Positions 1 to 11,037 of a stretch of DNA of 64,000 bases are shown here, piece after piece. The position numbers and the translations under genes are program-made. Each line of letters begins with the position of its first letter. Position 1 is the stretch's first letter. This stretch comes from Sycon ciliatum (lineage: Eukaryota > Porifera > Calcarea > Leucosolenida > Sycettidae), in the NCBI RefSeq assembly GCF_964019385.1, contig NC_088644.1:37317442-37381441 (forward strand). The letters are read 5' to 3'. The notes below the pieces were generated by a model. That model was not told the DNA's origin. It was given only the letters and a program-made list of their open reading frames with translations, and searched no databases.

Positions 1-1650
1 CAAACAAAAGCATGAAGCTAAAGGCCAAAACCTGGTCAAAGACGAAGCTACCCCGGCCTAAGAAGCTCATCCAATATTTTGATTTCGTGCTTTGGAAACT
101 TCTTCAGCTGAGCACCCTCACAGCTCGCACAATGCGCTCCATTCTGATTTTCACCCACGTTCTGGCGGAACGTGGGTGAGCCTCCATACACGGTATGTCG
201 TGAATCAGAAAACGTCTGTTCGTGGGTCACTGAGTATCACGTGGTACACCCACGTAAAGTACCCACGGATTACGTGGGACTAAACCTCCCTACTACCACT
301 TCCGGGAATTCCAGGGTGTCAAGGGCCGTGCAGATTGAGGGTGCCAAATGTGCACTCTGGGTTGGATTTCACCGAGCGCAACTGTAGAAGCCTGCAAAAT
401 TTCACAAAGAAAGTCATAGAAGCCGCGGCTTTTAAACAAGACTTTACGGTAAGCAAACAATTTTCTTGGAGACAAGAATGCTTAGAAGTAGGACGCACTT
501 CAGGCTCTTGAACATTTTAAAAGTTTTCACTAGTACTCGGTGTCGTGCGTTGTAATCAGAAGAAATACGGGCAAAATCAAATGAAAAAGCACTCGGATGA
601 TTGTTTTTCAATTATTTTGTCACGTGCATGCAGTTACCGTTTATATTCACACCAAGAAACCAACTTGTAAACAGAAGCATGCCTGTAGTTTAGATTCACG
701 CTTGGGGATCGTCCATAACTACTTTTGTCACGGAACGAAATAATTTCGTTATGGGGTGGGAGGGGGTTGACCAATTTCGTTTCAGAAAAAAATATTGATA
801 CATGTACACGACCATAGCAATAGGAGCAGTGACACACTTGCAACTTTTGCATGTACATGTATTATGTCAACATTTTTTACGTTCTGAGGGGAAGGGAGGG
901 AGGGGTTGGGTCCAAACTAAAATAATTCGTTTTGTGAAAAAGTTCGATATTGATGGACGGCCCCTTACCGGTAGGTCGTCAACAACTAACTTGTTAGTTT
1001 TTGACCATTCATTTTGTTGTCTGTTTTGCTGCACCGCACTTCACGCTTTTTGGATTTACTCACACTTGCGCCTTTTTCCCATTACTTTCTATGTGTATGG
1101 GGCATGCATTTGACGCTGTTGTTTTGGCTCTTCTTCCTTGCGCTGTTTCTATCACCTCTCTGCATTTTAATCCATTGTCCATGTTCATTTGATTTTGCCT
1201 GTATTTCACCTGATGATTATTATATAAAGCATGAAAGTATACTAGTGAAAACTTTCAATATGTTCAAGAGCCTGAAGTGTGTCCTACTTCTAAGTATGAT
1301 CATACTTCGAAGTAATTATAATTATATTATGGAAATGTATCCTAAAAAGCTGCCAGGATAAGAAAACCAACAATTCCGTTCTTGTAACAAACACACCTTG
1401 GGAGAATGAAATTGAAGACACCACTGCAGCTGTACTTATGGTTGATAAATATGGTGGTGAAGACACACGGATACCGCCAGCCATGCATCGACCAGGCGCC
1501 AGGCGCGAACTGATGGTGGTGGTGGTGAGAAGGAGAGCTCTGTGCCAGAACTTTGCAGCCTAGAGAGCGTGTGTGGGCAGGCGTGTGTTTACCGCCATAT
1601 TGCCAGGTGTGTCTTCACCACCATATTTATAAAACACACCTTGTGTATAA
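1..1650. other. Intergenic, no gene recognised
   Basis: No reading frame with family features or credible splice signals was seen. A short hairpin lies at about 155-177 (nine-base arms around 'tggcg'). Segments near 1450-1469 and 1606-1625 are inverted copies of one another ('atatggtggtgaagacacac' and its complement), which suggests a decayed inverted-repeat element rather than coding sequence. Confidence 0.5.
304..388. repeat. Dispersed repeat, copy 1
   Basis: About 85 bases beginning 'ttccagggtgtcaagggc' recur with substitutions at about 62258-62341 in the same orientation. Neither copy has a convincing reading frame. It looks like part of an unidentified interspersed element. Confidence 0.6.
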
Positions 1651-1654
1651 CATA

Positions 1655-1792
1655 CCGTATTTTTCGGAGTATAGTGCGCACTTCAATCTTCATTGAAGTA
1701 CATGCATTTCATATTCGGAGCATAGTGCGCACCTGCGATTTAGGGCCTAAAATAGCACATCTAAAGTGTGCACTATACTTCGGAAATTACGG
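1655..1792. mobile_element. MITE, TA-flanked, TIR CCGTATTTTTCGGAG
   Basis: A 138-base near-palindrome flanked by TA on both sides. The left end CCGTATTTTTCGGAGTATAG is mirrored on the right by CTATACTTCGGAAATTACGG. It has no coding capacity. TA target duplication is typical of Tc1/mariner/pogo-type non-autonomous elements. Related ends occur at 62841-63041. Confidence 0.75.
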
Positions 1793-1822
1793 TAAGCTTT
1801 ATAAACCGTGTGCACGTTCTGC

Positions 1823-1965
1823 AGATTCACGAAATCCTAGACGAAGAACCCCGTAAACACAGTTGGGTGTTGAATGTGCCAGGCCCTATTGTATTTACTG
1901 CTATTTCCACTAAGAAACCTGTCCCCAGGGAAATTCGCGAGGACTTTGGGACAGTGTTTGGTTAA
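1823..1965 (+). CDS. Candidate terminal exon, unknown protein
   Basis: A credible acceptor (cgtgtgcacgttctgcag) is followed by an open frame starting IHEILDEEPRKHSWVLNVPG and ending at TAA at 1963-1965. The composition looks protein-like, but I do not recognise the family. No upstream exon with a compatible donor could be assigned. It starts about 30 bases after a MITE. It may be the last exon of a gene whose 5' part has decayed or lies outside the window, or chance. Confidence 0.3.
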
Positions 1966-2139
1966 CTTGCAAGTAGATTAGCCAAGGAGTGCAAATGAAA
2001 TTTACACCATGAAATGCCAATATTTCAGTCATTGTAATGTGGCGCAGTTGAAGTTGCTTGATTTATTCCACAACAGCACAAACAATAAACTGTACTTTTA
2101 AAAGCTGTGATGGTCCAGACTGAACATTCTTGGACTCTA

Positions 2140-2430
2140 CTTTTTTCAGCGTGCAATCATTTACTGTAACCAGAGAGTTGCACCCAAAGAAGGTTCTTGC
2201 TATCATGATCATCAGGCGCGTGTGCCGGTGCCCTTCAAGGGGGGGGGGGGGTCCGGGGAAAAATGTCAAAATATGAAGCAAAATCCTGCATTTGAGCGAA
2301 AATGGGGGGGGGGGGTTCCGGGCACCCAGGAACCCATACGGGGCACGCGCCTGATCATACCATGCAGAAGTATGCACAGGGTACGGATGATGTGAAAATC
2401 TTCTACCACAAACTGCCATACTGAGTGCAG
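2140..2430 (+). pseudogene. Candidate exon interrupted by a MITE
   Basis: A good acceptor (ctctacttttttcag) precedes an open frame starting RAIIYCNQRVAPKEG. The frame is interrupted at 2213 by a MITE. If the MITE and one target copy are ignored, it resumes with MQKYAQGTDDVKIFYHKLPY and reaches a stop. The family is not recognised. A further open stretch at 2450-2595 ends QQSIAGQDKD-stop. This may be a transposon-disrupted gene remnant, but the coding nature of all pieces is uncertain. Confidence 0.25.
2213..2353. mobile_element. hAT-like MITE, TIR CAGGCGCGTG, 5-bp TSD
   Basis: Termini CAGGCGCGTGTGCCGGTGCC and GGGGCACGCGCCTG are inverted repeats, flanked on both sides by ATCAT. The interior holds two G-homopolymer runs. 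The 5-bp duplication and CAGGSGCGTG end match the element at 9319-9508, so they form one family. Confidence 0.75.
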
Positions 2431-2953
2431 TTGCACATTCTTGGCGGTAAGTACTCCAGCCTGAGGCCAAGCAGTCAATGGTGATCTCCGAGAGCACGCA
2501 CATAGATTTTCCCCAGGTAAGGACACAGGTCACTATTGCTGCGTTCGACCTGCAAGCCACGCAGCAGTCCATTGCGGGACAAGACAAGGACTGATTTATT
2601 TACATCGAGCATGCACATTTTAATAAAGATGAGAGAGAGACAGTACAGAGAGAGAGGAGACAATGTTGTGACAATCACTATACACCACATCTTCCTTTCA
2701 TTGAGGACGGGGGGGGGCAAATAGAAAAGACAAGACATATGTATGTATAAATCTACCCTTTTCCGGACGAAAAAAGAAATGATAGACCAAAGAAGATAGT
2801 TCAACCTGCTCTATATGGCCCCTAACGTTACAATCGCGGAGTATTGAGAGAAACGACGTGATACGTTCCCTGACAAAGAACAACACAAGAACACAAAAAT
2901 GAAGATAAATACAGCTAACCTAAGAGTAAAGAAAAAATAGGCCTGGAAAGCTA

Positions 2954-3242
2954 GGGGTGCGATCTTGTTTTCTCTAGCTTCTCAGAGAAATTTCTCCTGA
3001 AAGTCGAAGAAACTGGAAATTTAGGAACGGGTCTCGAAGAATTCGGACATCTTTTGCACATGTGAAGCGCCAAAGGGGCCCACAATCTTGAGTGACACGA
3101 ATGTAACACGCACTGTGCCTATGCGAAAAGGGAAAGTTGTACAATCAAGATCTTCGAATTCCGCTCCTAAATTATTCCAGTTTCCTTGACTTCCAAGCGA
3201 AATCTTTTCCGAGAACCTAGAGAAAAATAAGAATGCACCCTG
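2954..3242. mobile_element. MITE, TIR GGGGTGCG...CTCTAG
   Basis: The left end GGGGTGCGATCTTGTTTTCT and the right end CTAGAGAAAAATAAGAATGC followed by ACCC are imperfect inverted repeats. Internal arms (3000-3060 and 3145-3200) are also complementary, so the element can fold on itself. It is related to the element at 47236-47622. No coding content. Confidence 0.65.
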
Positions 3243-3519
3243 ATATTATAAGACAAAGAATATCATTGATGCCAACATGGCCAGACAAGAACGAGTTTAA
3301 AGAATTTTTTAAAAAGAGTTTTATTATCAGACTCGGATGGAGAGCCAAGGATTAAATTTAAAAAGAAAGGACCAACATGTTGCATGTTATCCGTAGTTTG
3401 TGTCCAACACTAGCAGTTATAAGCCATCCAAAATCGATTTTCTCCACGCCGACTCTTCAAACACCCTAATATTGAATATTAAAACAAGCAGCATACAGTG
3501 ACTAACTACAGCGAGGTTC

Positions 3520-6500
3520 CTAAGATTGGTTCATTGTTCGTTGTCGAAAGAGCGCGGCCTGGCGCGCCCGGTCCTCCGTCTGCTTCTGCTTCCTCTTCCT
3601 CTTGGCCTCCAGCTTATGCGCCTCCTTTTCGTGGGCAGTGATTTCACTCTGCTCTGAAGGACGAATGAAAGGGGCCTTTTTCATCAGCGTGTAAAAGACG
3701 CCACCGGCTGTTCGTCTGAAAAAGAAGAAAAGAAGACGAAATTGATGCTAGTATACCAGTACAGGTCGTCCCTCGTTAATACATAATCTCTGGGACTTGA
3801 GAAATGTTATGTATTAACGGGGTTTATGTACTAAACGGAAGTGTACATAACTTGCTTTTGTACCAGAATTTTTCACTTTTTTCCACTTTTCTGAGTGTTT
3901 CTTGCTACCATGACTGGGGAGTGAGATATTCTTGATTCCCTCGATATAACATAAACATTATGTTATAACGGTCACAGGCAGCGAAGATTCTACAGTTTAC
4001 GTGATACATGTCCAACCGCGCCTGTACAGTCACTCGGAAAACAGAGCTTTGTCGGTTTGTGATGTGCGCTCTGATTTCTGAGCTAATTGCGTCCACAAAT
4101 AGAAACTCTGAGAACACGATGTGCCTCCACTGGAAGGTCAAAAGACCTACAAATTATGTACTATTGAGGTAGGCGGCATGCGGGTACGGAGAAATGTTAT
4201 GTACTAACGGGGTTTATGTACTAACGAATTATGTACTAACCGACAAAATTTGTATGGAAGTGACCACGTTTCGTCCGGGACTTGAGATTTCTTATGTACT
4301 AACGGGGTTTATGTACTAACCGGACTCGTATTAACGGGGGACGACCTGTATATTGAAACCATCTGCAGTCCATGTAAGCTGAAGAGTGGATACAACGACA
4401 CTCCTCTGCGAGATCAAAATGTCACTATAATAATTTAATCTGGCACTAGTCAAGATCTTTGGAAGGTACTTGCTACTAAAGTTAGTCCTAAAGCTCAACC
4501 TGCTGCTTTTCCAAGCCGTTATGAATCTCCACTGTACATGTAGTACAAACTCGAAGTCTCAACTGTTGTAATGGAATTGCATGATTTGCAGTTCATTATA
4601 AAGTAATCACTCTTCTCCTTCGATCTTGTTCAAATTCTCTAAACGTACCGATGTTTTCACATCGCAGTTTTTCGAAAGATTCAAATAATTTAGTTACCAT
4701 ATGTTCACTCGCTTTGAATCGCTGATCAGATCATGATCATGTGATCTGATCATGCTGTGCGCCATTTTTGCTATGGTTCTTAGGTGCGCGGTGAGGGCAT
4801 GAACCTCGCGGCATCAGGCTGGCTTTTGTGGATCTTCTTTACTCTCCTTCTAGACTAATTCCTATAAACAAGCCGTATTCGGGTGCTTGAGTGTGTGGTC
4901 GTGAGGGATCGAGGGAGCACGCAGACGGGATTGCAGTGCTCTAGGGTCCGACCCAAGGAACTCGATAACACCGTGTTAGCATACTATACATCTGGTGTCA
5001 CTTACTTCCGAATGTGATTCTGTGTATCCATGCCTCCTGTTCTCATCGTGTCATCGGTGTCGACAAGAAGACGTACAGTGCGACGAATGCCGATCACACC
5101 AATGCAAACCTTCAGGTGATTTCGCTTAGCGGGGGGCTGAAGTAGGAGGAAAACAGCATTCAAAACAAAACTTAACTAAAAAGTCATGATGGTAGGTCGA
5201 GTTAGGTGTAACATAAAAGCTCAACAGTACACAATGGGGTCATATACTTATCACCAAGAACACATATTAAAGGTTGAACACATGTCCCAAAAGAGCACCT
5301 CAGAAATATAAAAAAAGTATAGTTTGCACGTTGGCGTTACAACCGGCTATACAATTGCGTAGAGAAACACAACCAGCTTAGGAAGTTTCGCTGGTGCCAG
5401 GCCACCACCATGCCTGTAATATCAGAAATACAGGCACTTAGAAATCAAGCACAACTTTCTGCAGTCCCGTGGAGATATCAATCCGCACAAGTGACATTTC
5501 TAAGTGAGGACAGAGCCTCAGGACACCCTTTCAAATTATCACAGAAACAGGTTGGGCAAGTAGTCCCTTGCTGTGCGCATTGCTTAGGTTCCACCGTAAA
5601 TGAAATGAAAACCAGAGTGTGCAGCTTCTGAAAGTCCTGGATGGCATCACGGGTGTTGCAGATGAGTGGTTGGATATTGTATGGTGCTCAGCTGAGGTCG
5701 TGATACAGAAAAAAAGGAGCTGGCTTTCCACGAAGCCCACCAGTTCCATTCAATGGCTTTCAGTTTTCAACCTGGATTTCATTTTATCCTACAAGAAACG
5801 TTGATGTTACGTTATGCATTTGCATCATCGAACACAAACGCAAGAGTGTATAGTCACTCCTCACGTGGTAACAGCAAGAGAAAGAAAGAGAGAGAGAGAG
5901 AGCACGTAAGATTGCACTGACCTCTCCCAGGTATTGCTCCACGATGTTGATAAAGTGTTCGGTGTCCATGTCATAACGTATGTGCAAGTGGTGACAGAGT
6001 CGTGACTGGGCTTCGAGATTGCCACCTCTATCGGTGAATGGGTGCTCTCCAAGAATACCTTTACCTGCCATGAGTAAAAACCAATCAACAGCCTATTGGT
6101 GAAACAAGCCAATATTCTTTAAACCAACGCTCAGATTGAAAGAGAGGACCGACTATTTACTTGCCCAGGACAAAAATTCATAGATATGCAACCCCACCGT
6201 CAACACACACTAACACAATAAACACACACATCAAGTAATTCCAATATGGTACAGTGGGTAGCACTTCCCTTCCTTCTAGTATATATTAGCGTGCATTCTG
6301 GAACTGTAAGATAGGACCAGACAGAAGAGATGCCCTTATCTCACCTTGCAGCGCAGGCATCACTCCATGGGGATGACCAGTCAAGGCAGCAGTACTGCAA
6401 CTCCCTACAGCCTCAGCATGCGCATGATGCCTTTCAGTGACAGATGCGGAGTGCCTACTAGTCTGGGATGCTACAGTTGTTGTGCTTGGCGCCGGCGCAG

Positions 6501-7641
6501 CACACTGTCCCAAACCAGACCTGCTGCTGTGAGAACTCGTCACCGTTTGACAAGAAGAATTCGATGAATAGCCTATATGACGGGTTTGAAGCAAGCAGAA
6601 CAACATAGATGTGCAAAAAGAAACAAAACAAGGACACAGTTAGGAACACCCCCCCCCCCCCCCAGCACGCTAATCATGCTCTTGTGCTGTTGATCAACTA
6701 CAGTAAAACCTGTCCTAGACGACCGCTCAAGGGACCTTCAGAACGTGGTCCCTGTTACCAGGTGGCCTCCTTATCCAGGATCATTTGACTGGAAGTAGCA
6801 TCCCTTGGTTCTGGTTGCAGTGATCTCCTGGGACAGGTGGTCGCCTTGACAGGTTTTACATGTGCTGTATACTCATCACAAGACCAAGTATTAAATTAGC
6901 AATTCTTCATACTGGTATGCTCATCCAAAGACAATAGCCTGTCTAAGAAAGAAGAAAAGGAGAGTCGGACAAGAAAGAGAACATGGAAAAGGAGAAGAAA
7001 AAGTAGAACAAGGGACTAGCCGGTCATCAACGGAAAAAGTAGAAGTTCAGATTGTACATGTAATGTGCAGAAGTACTCTCTCAATTTCTACATGCACATG
7101 CACACATACACACACGCACACACCAGTAGTTGCCTACTACAGTAGTAATAGAGAGGTTGCGCCCAGTGAAGTTTGTAGTTTTCGATGGATGAGACAACCA
7201 CGAAAAAGGCTAAGAAAATCGGTTGATTTGAATGTTGCGCAAAAGCGGAAATGTCAATTTTTTTCGCAATATGGGAGAAAGGTCTCAACAGTCAGGCATT
7301 CATGCTCTAAGTGTACACCAATACGCAGGTGTCATACATTACTGCGTGACAGTACAGCGATTGCCACGAAAGTCTTTTTTGCTGTTCAGCTCTTTTCTGT
7401 CGAAAGTTGACGAAAGTTCGTACAGCTTCCGTTAGGCCAGGCCGTTACGTATCTTACAAGCATGCATTTCGTTGTGCACAACCTCTCCATTTACTATTTA
7501 GTGGTGCAGCTATCACTTTGAAGTACACCTACCTGCAGACTGTACAGGCTCGACATCAGTAGGCCTGGACCGCTTTGCTCGTCTTTTCCAGTCCACATCG
7601 TCTGCGTCGACGTCACTGTCATTACAACTACTGCTGGACAT
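3520..7641 (-). CDS. PHAX: PHAX-like phosphorylated adaptor for RNA export
   Basis: In known PHAX proteins the role is to bridge capped U snRNA, the cap-binding complex and CRM1 for nuclear export. Five exons join in frame: 7641-7533, 6572-6345, 6064-5922, 5136-5006 and 3715-3520, giving 268 residues. Exon 1 encodes an acidic, serine-rich start (MSSSSCNDSDVDADD) followed by WKRRAKRSR. Exon 3 starts GILG with a downstream DR, as in vertebrate PHAX. Exons 4-5 (about residues 161-225) carry the family RNA-binding core: LKVCIGVIGIRRTVRLL, then TGG, then RKRTAGGVF across the splice, followed by a basic tail. The protein is shorter than the vertebrate one (about 390 residues). All intron phases match. 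The start was chosen at the first ATG before the acidic stretch; an in-frame ATG at 7746 is an alternative. Confidence 0.85.
3762..4348. mobile_element. Pogo-like non-autonomous element
   Basis: The left end CAGGTCGTCCCTCGTTAATA and right end TATTAACGGGGGACGACCTG are inverted repeats flanked by TA. The motif 'tatgtactaacggggtt' recurs several times inside. No transposase frame. It lies in PHAX intron 4, about 45 bases upstream of the last-exon acceptor in the sense direction. Confidence 0.8.
4723..4752. repeat. Near-perfect palindrome in PHAX intron 4
   Basis: TGATCAGATCA and TGATCTGATCA flank TGATCATG, forming a 30-base dyad made of GATC repeats. No function can be assigned. Confidence 0.6.
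5137..5921. other. PHAX intron 3
   Basis: Apart from a (GA)n run near 5880-5902 next to the exon 3 donor, nothing is recognisable. Open frames at 5410-5630 (plus) and 5531-5749 (minus) have no family features and no supporting splice signals. Confidence 0.5.
6701..6867. mobile_element. MITE with TIR CAGTAAAACCTGTC
   Basis: The left CAGTAAAACCTGTCCTAGAC is mirrored by GACAGGTTTTAC on the right, which is followed by a short extension to CTG. TA flanks both sides. Located in PHAX intron 1. The same terminal sequence is found at 40740-40918. No coding content. Confidence 0.7.
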
Positions 7642-7757
7642 GTGTGGCGATATATTACCCGCAGAGGCTACCAGCAAGTTCGGCGCAACGCAACAGGGGG
7701 TAGCTAAATCGGACAAAAACACGTATTTGAAGCACCGGAAGAACAATAGAAAGTTTC

Positions 7758-8020
7758 AAAGGTGTGTACGTCTGAGGACTCTCCTTCTGTGCTATGCCGG
7801 GCCATGCTGGAACAGGCAAGGCCTCAGATGCAAACACGCTCTTACAATAAATACTTCGAAGTAGAAAGTACAGAAACGGGAGAGGTGTCCAATTGGTTGT
7901 TGATATTACTTGTTACATGCACATGGTCATGATTGTAAGAGCGTGTTTGCATCTGAGATCTCGCCTGTTCCAGCCTGGCCAAAGCACAGAAGGAGAGTCC
8001 TCAGACGCACACATCGTGCA
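7758..8020. repeat. Inverted repeat just upstream of PHAX
   Basis: About 90 bases at 7758-7850 (with 'ctgaggactctccttctgtg') recur inverted at 7931-8017 ('cacagaaggagagtcctcag'), separated by about 80 bases. It looks like a foldback element in the PHAX 5' flank. Divergence is small, suggesting fairly recent insertion. Confidence 0.75.
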
Positions 8021-8434
8021 CGGTACTTGGCCGGCTATGAGGCATACTTAGTCCGGGGTGTCGGGAGGTATTTTAGGGTGGTGTACATTATTTACTCGTG
8101 GGCTTGGGGTAACTCCTCTGGAAAGTCAGTGCCGAAATTAGTGCGGTTGATTTATTCACTGTGTAGATCTACCCGGGACAAAGAGTGGTATGGCAAATAC
8201 CGTAGTGAACATAGCGTGTCCGGCGCCCCTGTTAGTACACACATGTACCAGCCATATCCACTATAATAATTGAGCCTATTAAAGTGAAAGAGAGACATCT
8301 ACGGTTATTTTGGTGCTCTGCTCCGGTGGCTAAGACATGGGCAGTATGGGCGGCCACCTTCGACCGTTCTACTTGAAAAGTAAAAGTATTTAAAATTATT
8401 ATTTTGTCCCAGAGGTTGGAGGCGAATAATAATA

Positions 8435-8730
8435 CCGTATATTCTCTATTATAAGCACAGGTCTCTATTACTAGCACAGTCTCTAATACTAGCACACTGT
8501 GAGCACCTTTCGAAACATTATAAGCACGGTCTCTATTATTAGCACGGTCTTGTTGGAAATCAATGCGGCATGCATGGTATCTAGCATGTATTTCTTCTTG
8601 CTCTGTATGGATGTATTGGTTGAAAAAATATAAGCACGGTCTCCAATATAAGCGCGGTCTCCAGGATAAGCAAGGGGTAGAGGGGTGTTGAAAAAATATA
8701 AACACGGTGCTTATAATAGAGAATATACGG
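8435..8730. mobile_element. MITE, TIR CCGTATATTCTCTATTATAA
   Basis: The left end CCGTATATTCTCTATTATAA is exactly complementary to the right end TTATAATAGAGAATATACGG, with TA flanks. The interior carries repeats of 'agcacggtctc'. The long minus-strand open frame here (8232-8705) lies across the repeat and is not a gene. A related element is at 44448-44864. Confidence 0.85.
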
Positions 8731-9318
8731 TATTTAGAACGAAGTCAAGATTGCATGTATCCATGCAATCTCACACATCCGGTGAAGAAGACACTTCCCA
8801 TAAGGTACAGAACGTTTTCGTTCCCTTCCTTGACGTTCGATACCCTACGAGAAGTGTCTTCCTGACTAGATGTGTGAAAAGGTACGGACACATGTGATGG
8901 TGTGCGATCTGGACTTGGTTCTAAAACTTATTATTTTGTCACTGGCAGAAAAAGAAACGTTAAAAAGCTGTTCACAACCGCACAGTCTTAGATTATAGCA
9001 CTCACTAGGTACAAGCAAACTTCAGTATAACGTAGCTCTGAGGGACGTAAAAAGTCAGCAATTTATACCCCAGGCACTAGTACTCTACATCCAAGGTCAA
9101 ATGAGCTGTGGGAAGTGAGACCCGGGTCCTAAAAGTACTTTAGTAATACTAATAGTATATTCGACACAAAGAGAAACAGTATGTTATGTACACGTACAGG
9201 GTGCTGAATTTGAGGTCTCACTGTACGGTTAACAAATAATTACAAAAATGTAAAATTACTCAAAGCTGAGGCGGATCACCCTCAGATTGTTTACGTAGTG
9301 GCTTGGTGCGAGTGTGGT

Positions 9319-9508
9319 CAGGGGCGTGCTCGGCCCCCCAACTAGGGGGGTGCACGGGAGCCGAGGTGAGCCCCCCCCCCCGGCAATTTTCTGCAATTTG
9401 TTTGCAACCTTTCTTGAATTTTAGAGCATATTTGCATACATTACAATTGCAATTACCCAGATTGAAAATTTTTGGGGGTGCACGTGCCCCCCGCCGAGCA
9501 CGCGCCTG
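9319..9508. mobile_element. hAT-like MITE, 5-bp TSD GTGGT
   Basis: CAGGGGCGTGCTCGG at the left and GCCGAGCACGCGCCTG at the right are inverted repeats. GTGGT directly flanks both ends. Long C runs lie inside. Same end type and duplication length as 2213-2353. Confidence 0.75.
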
Positions 9509-9639
9509 GTGGTGAGTGTGATTCCCCCCCCCCCCCCCTCCGTTCACATTTCCTCCCGTTTGAGTTTGTTCAGGTTTTGCTTTGTTTTGCTGATGCTGAT
9601 GATTCACACATGCATGTTGTTACCTGCTGAGACTGCCCC

Positions 9640-10000
9640 CGCTGAATACACCAATGCATATGGCCGATTGGTTTGCAGGCCTGCCTGCGAATCATGAGGC
9701 CCCGAGTTCGAGACCCGCGCTGGTAGCAGGGAGCGTGTAAAGACTTTTTACGTGAGTAAAGACTTTTTATGCGTGATGAACTGCGCCGACACCCACGGTC
9801 AACTGGGTACTCACAGCTCGGAGTGAGGGTAACAAGGATGCAGTTTACAGGGTTATGGGCTGTTACACGCCCGATTGGTTGAGAGACTCACCTACTCTCC
9901 CCTGACTCACTTGTGAGGTCTGCATTCGCCACTCAGGTGTGCAAGGCATAGGCATAGTGGTGGCCTGCGGAAGCGAAGGCTAGTTTGTGTGTTTCTGAAC
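9640..10000 (+). mobile_element. Possible tRNA-derived SINE
   Basis: TGGCCGATTGG (near 9660) resembles a pol III A box, and GAGTTCGAGACC (near 9703) resembles a B box, spaced about as in a tRNA head. A body of about 280 bases follows. The head cannot fold as a clean tRNA by eye, so this is a SINE candidate rather than a tRNA gene. No second copy was recognised in the window. Confidence 0.4.
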
Positions 10001-10720
10001 ATTCAAGCGATGCCAACGCGAATCCCGCGAATTATTATATACATGTAATCACCTTTTTGTTTCGCTCTTTTTTCCCCTTCTTTCAAGTAGTCCCCATTCC
10101 ATTGTTACGTAGATTCACTGATGAATGTAAGAAGAAAACAGTTCTGAACAAATCCTCTCTTTGAAGAAGTCTTTCCCTTTCGTTGTGCATGTGTGTGCCT
10201 AGCCTAGCGCCTTGCGATCATCGTATAACATTTTACACATACATGTCCACATAATAGGAAATGCTTACAGTGCAATTAGTCGTCCTTGTAGCTATTAGGC
10301 GGATGAGCTTACATAAAATGGGAAATTATACTTCCAAGAGGCAGCTCCATATACGCGGTCGGTTTCAAGGCACAAGACAGTCCGTCAACAAAGATACATG
10401 TACGAGGGACGTGTCATTGAAAACGGAAGCTCAAAAATCAAAGCTAAGCAGAGAAAACAATAAATCAATCAATCAAAAGTTGAACCAAAACACTCTCGTG
10501 TGCATGTACCTGTACAGCTGTGTATGTGTGCAGTATTCATGGTATTTGCAAGCTTCATACACTGTATGTACCATTTTTGCAGGTCAACAGCTTTCAATTT
10601 TTCCCGCGACAAAACCATTATGACGTGTGAAACCGGCCTATTATAATGGATGAGTAATGTTCCTTTTTTGGGCTACTCACGCATGCGTATTTGCAATGTG
10701 CCAACATCACCAATGCCAAC
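10001..10720. other. Intergenic, upstream of the bZIP gene
   Basis: No transposon termini or coding evidence were recognised. An open frame at 10261-10623 has ordinary non-coding composition. Confidence 0.4.
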
Positions 10721-10722
10721 GT

Positions 10723-10759
10723 TGACGTCGTTGATGTGGCAGCTCGACGACGTGACGTC
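10723..10759 (+). promoter_or_regulatory. Pair of CRE/UPR-like sites upstream of the CREB3-like gene
   Basis: TGACGTCG at 10723-10730 and TGACGTCT at 10753-10760 both carry the TGACGTC core bound by CREB/ATF and CREB3-family bZIP proteins. They lie about 280-315 bases upstream of the start codon of a gene of that family, which suggests autoregulation. The transcription start is not known. Confidence 0.5.
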
Positions 10760-11037
10760 TTCAAGACTTCGCACTAACGCTTCATATCACTTCCAGCTTC
10801 AAAATCAACACGCTGCATCTTGTCAACTGGATTATGCCAAGCGGTATGCGAGTTGAATATCGACAAGGAAGTGCTTGCGAGTGGGCTTTGAACTCGATCA
10901 GACAAGAGTTGATCTCTTGAAGAGTGCAGTTACTTTAGTAACAAGTCAGCACCAGGATTGGTCTCCTTCTCGCCGGGATATTACGTCCGGGGCTTGCACA
11001 ACTTACTAACGCCTTATCAACCAGCACCCACGGAATC

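Noticed and set aside
8232-8705. 157-residue minus-strand open frame
   Set aside because: It lies mostly within the inverted-repeat MITE at 8435-8730 and has no family features.
9640-9720. Possible tRNA gene from A-box and B-box-like sequences
   Set aside because: No cloverleaf with paired acceptor and anticodon stems could be drawn. Better explained as a SINE head.
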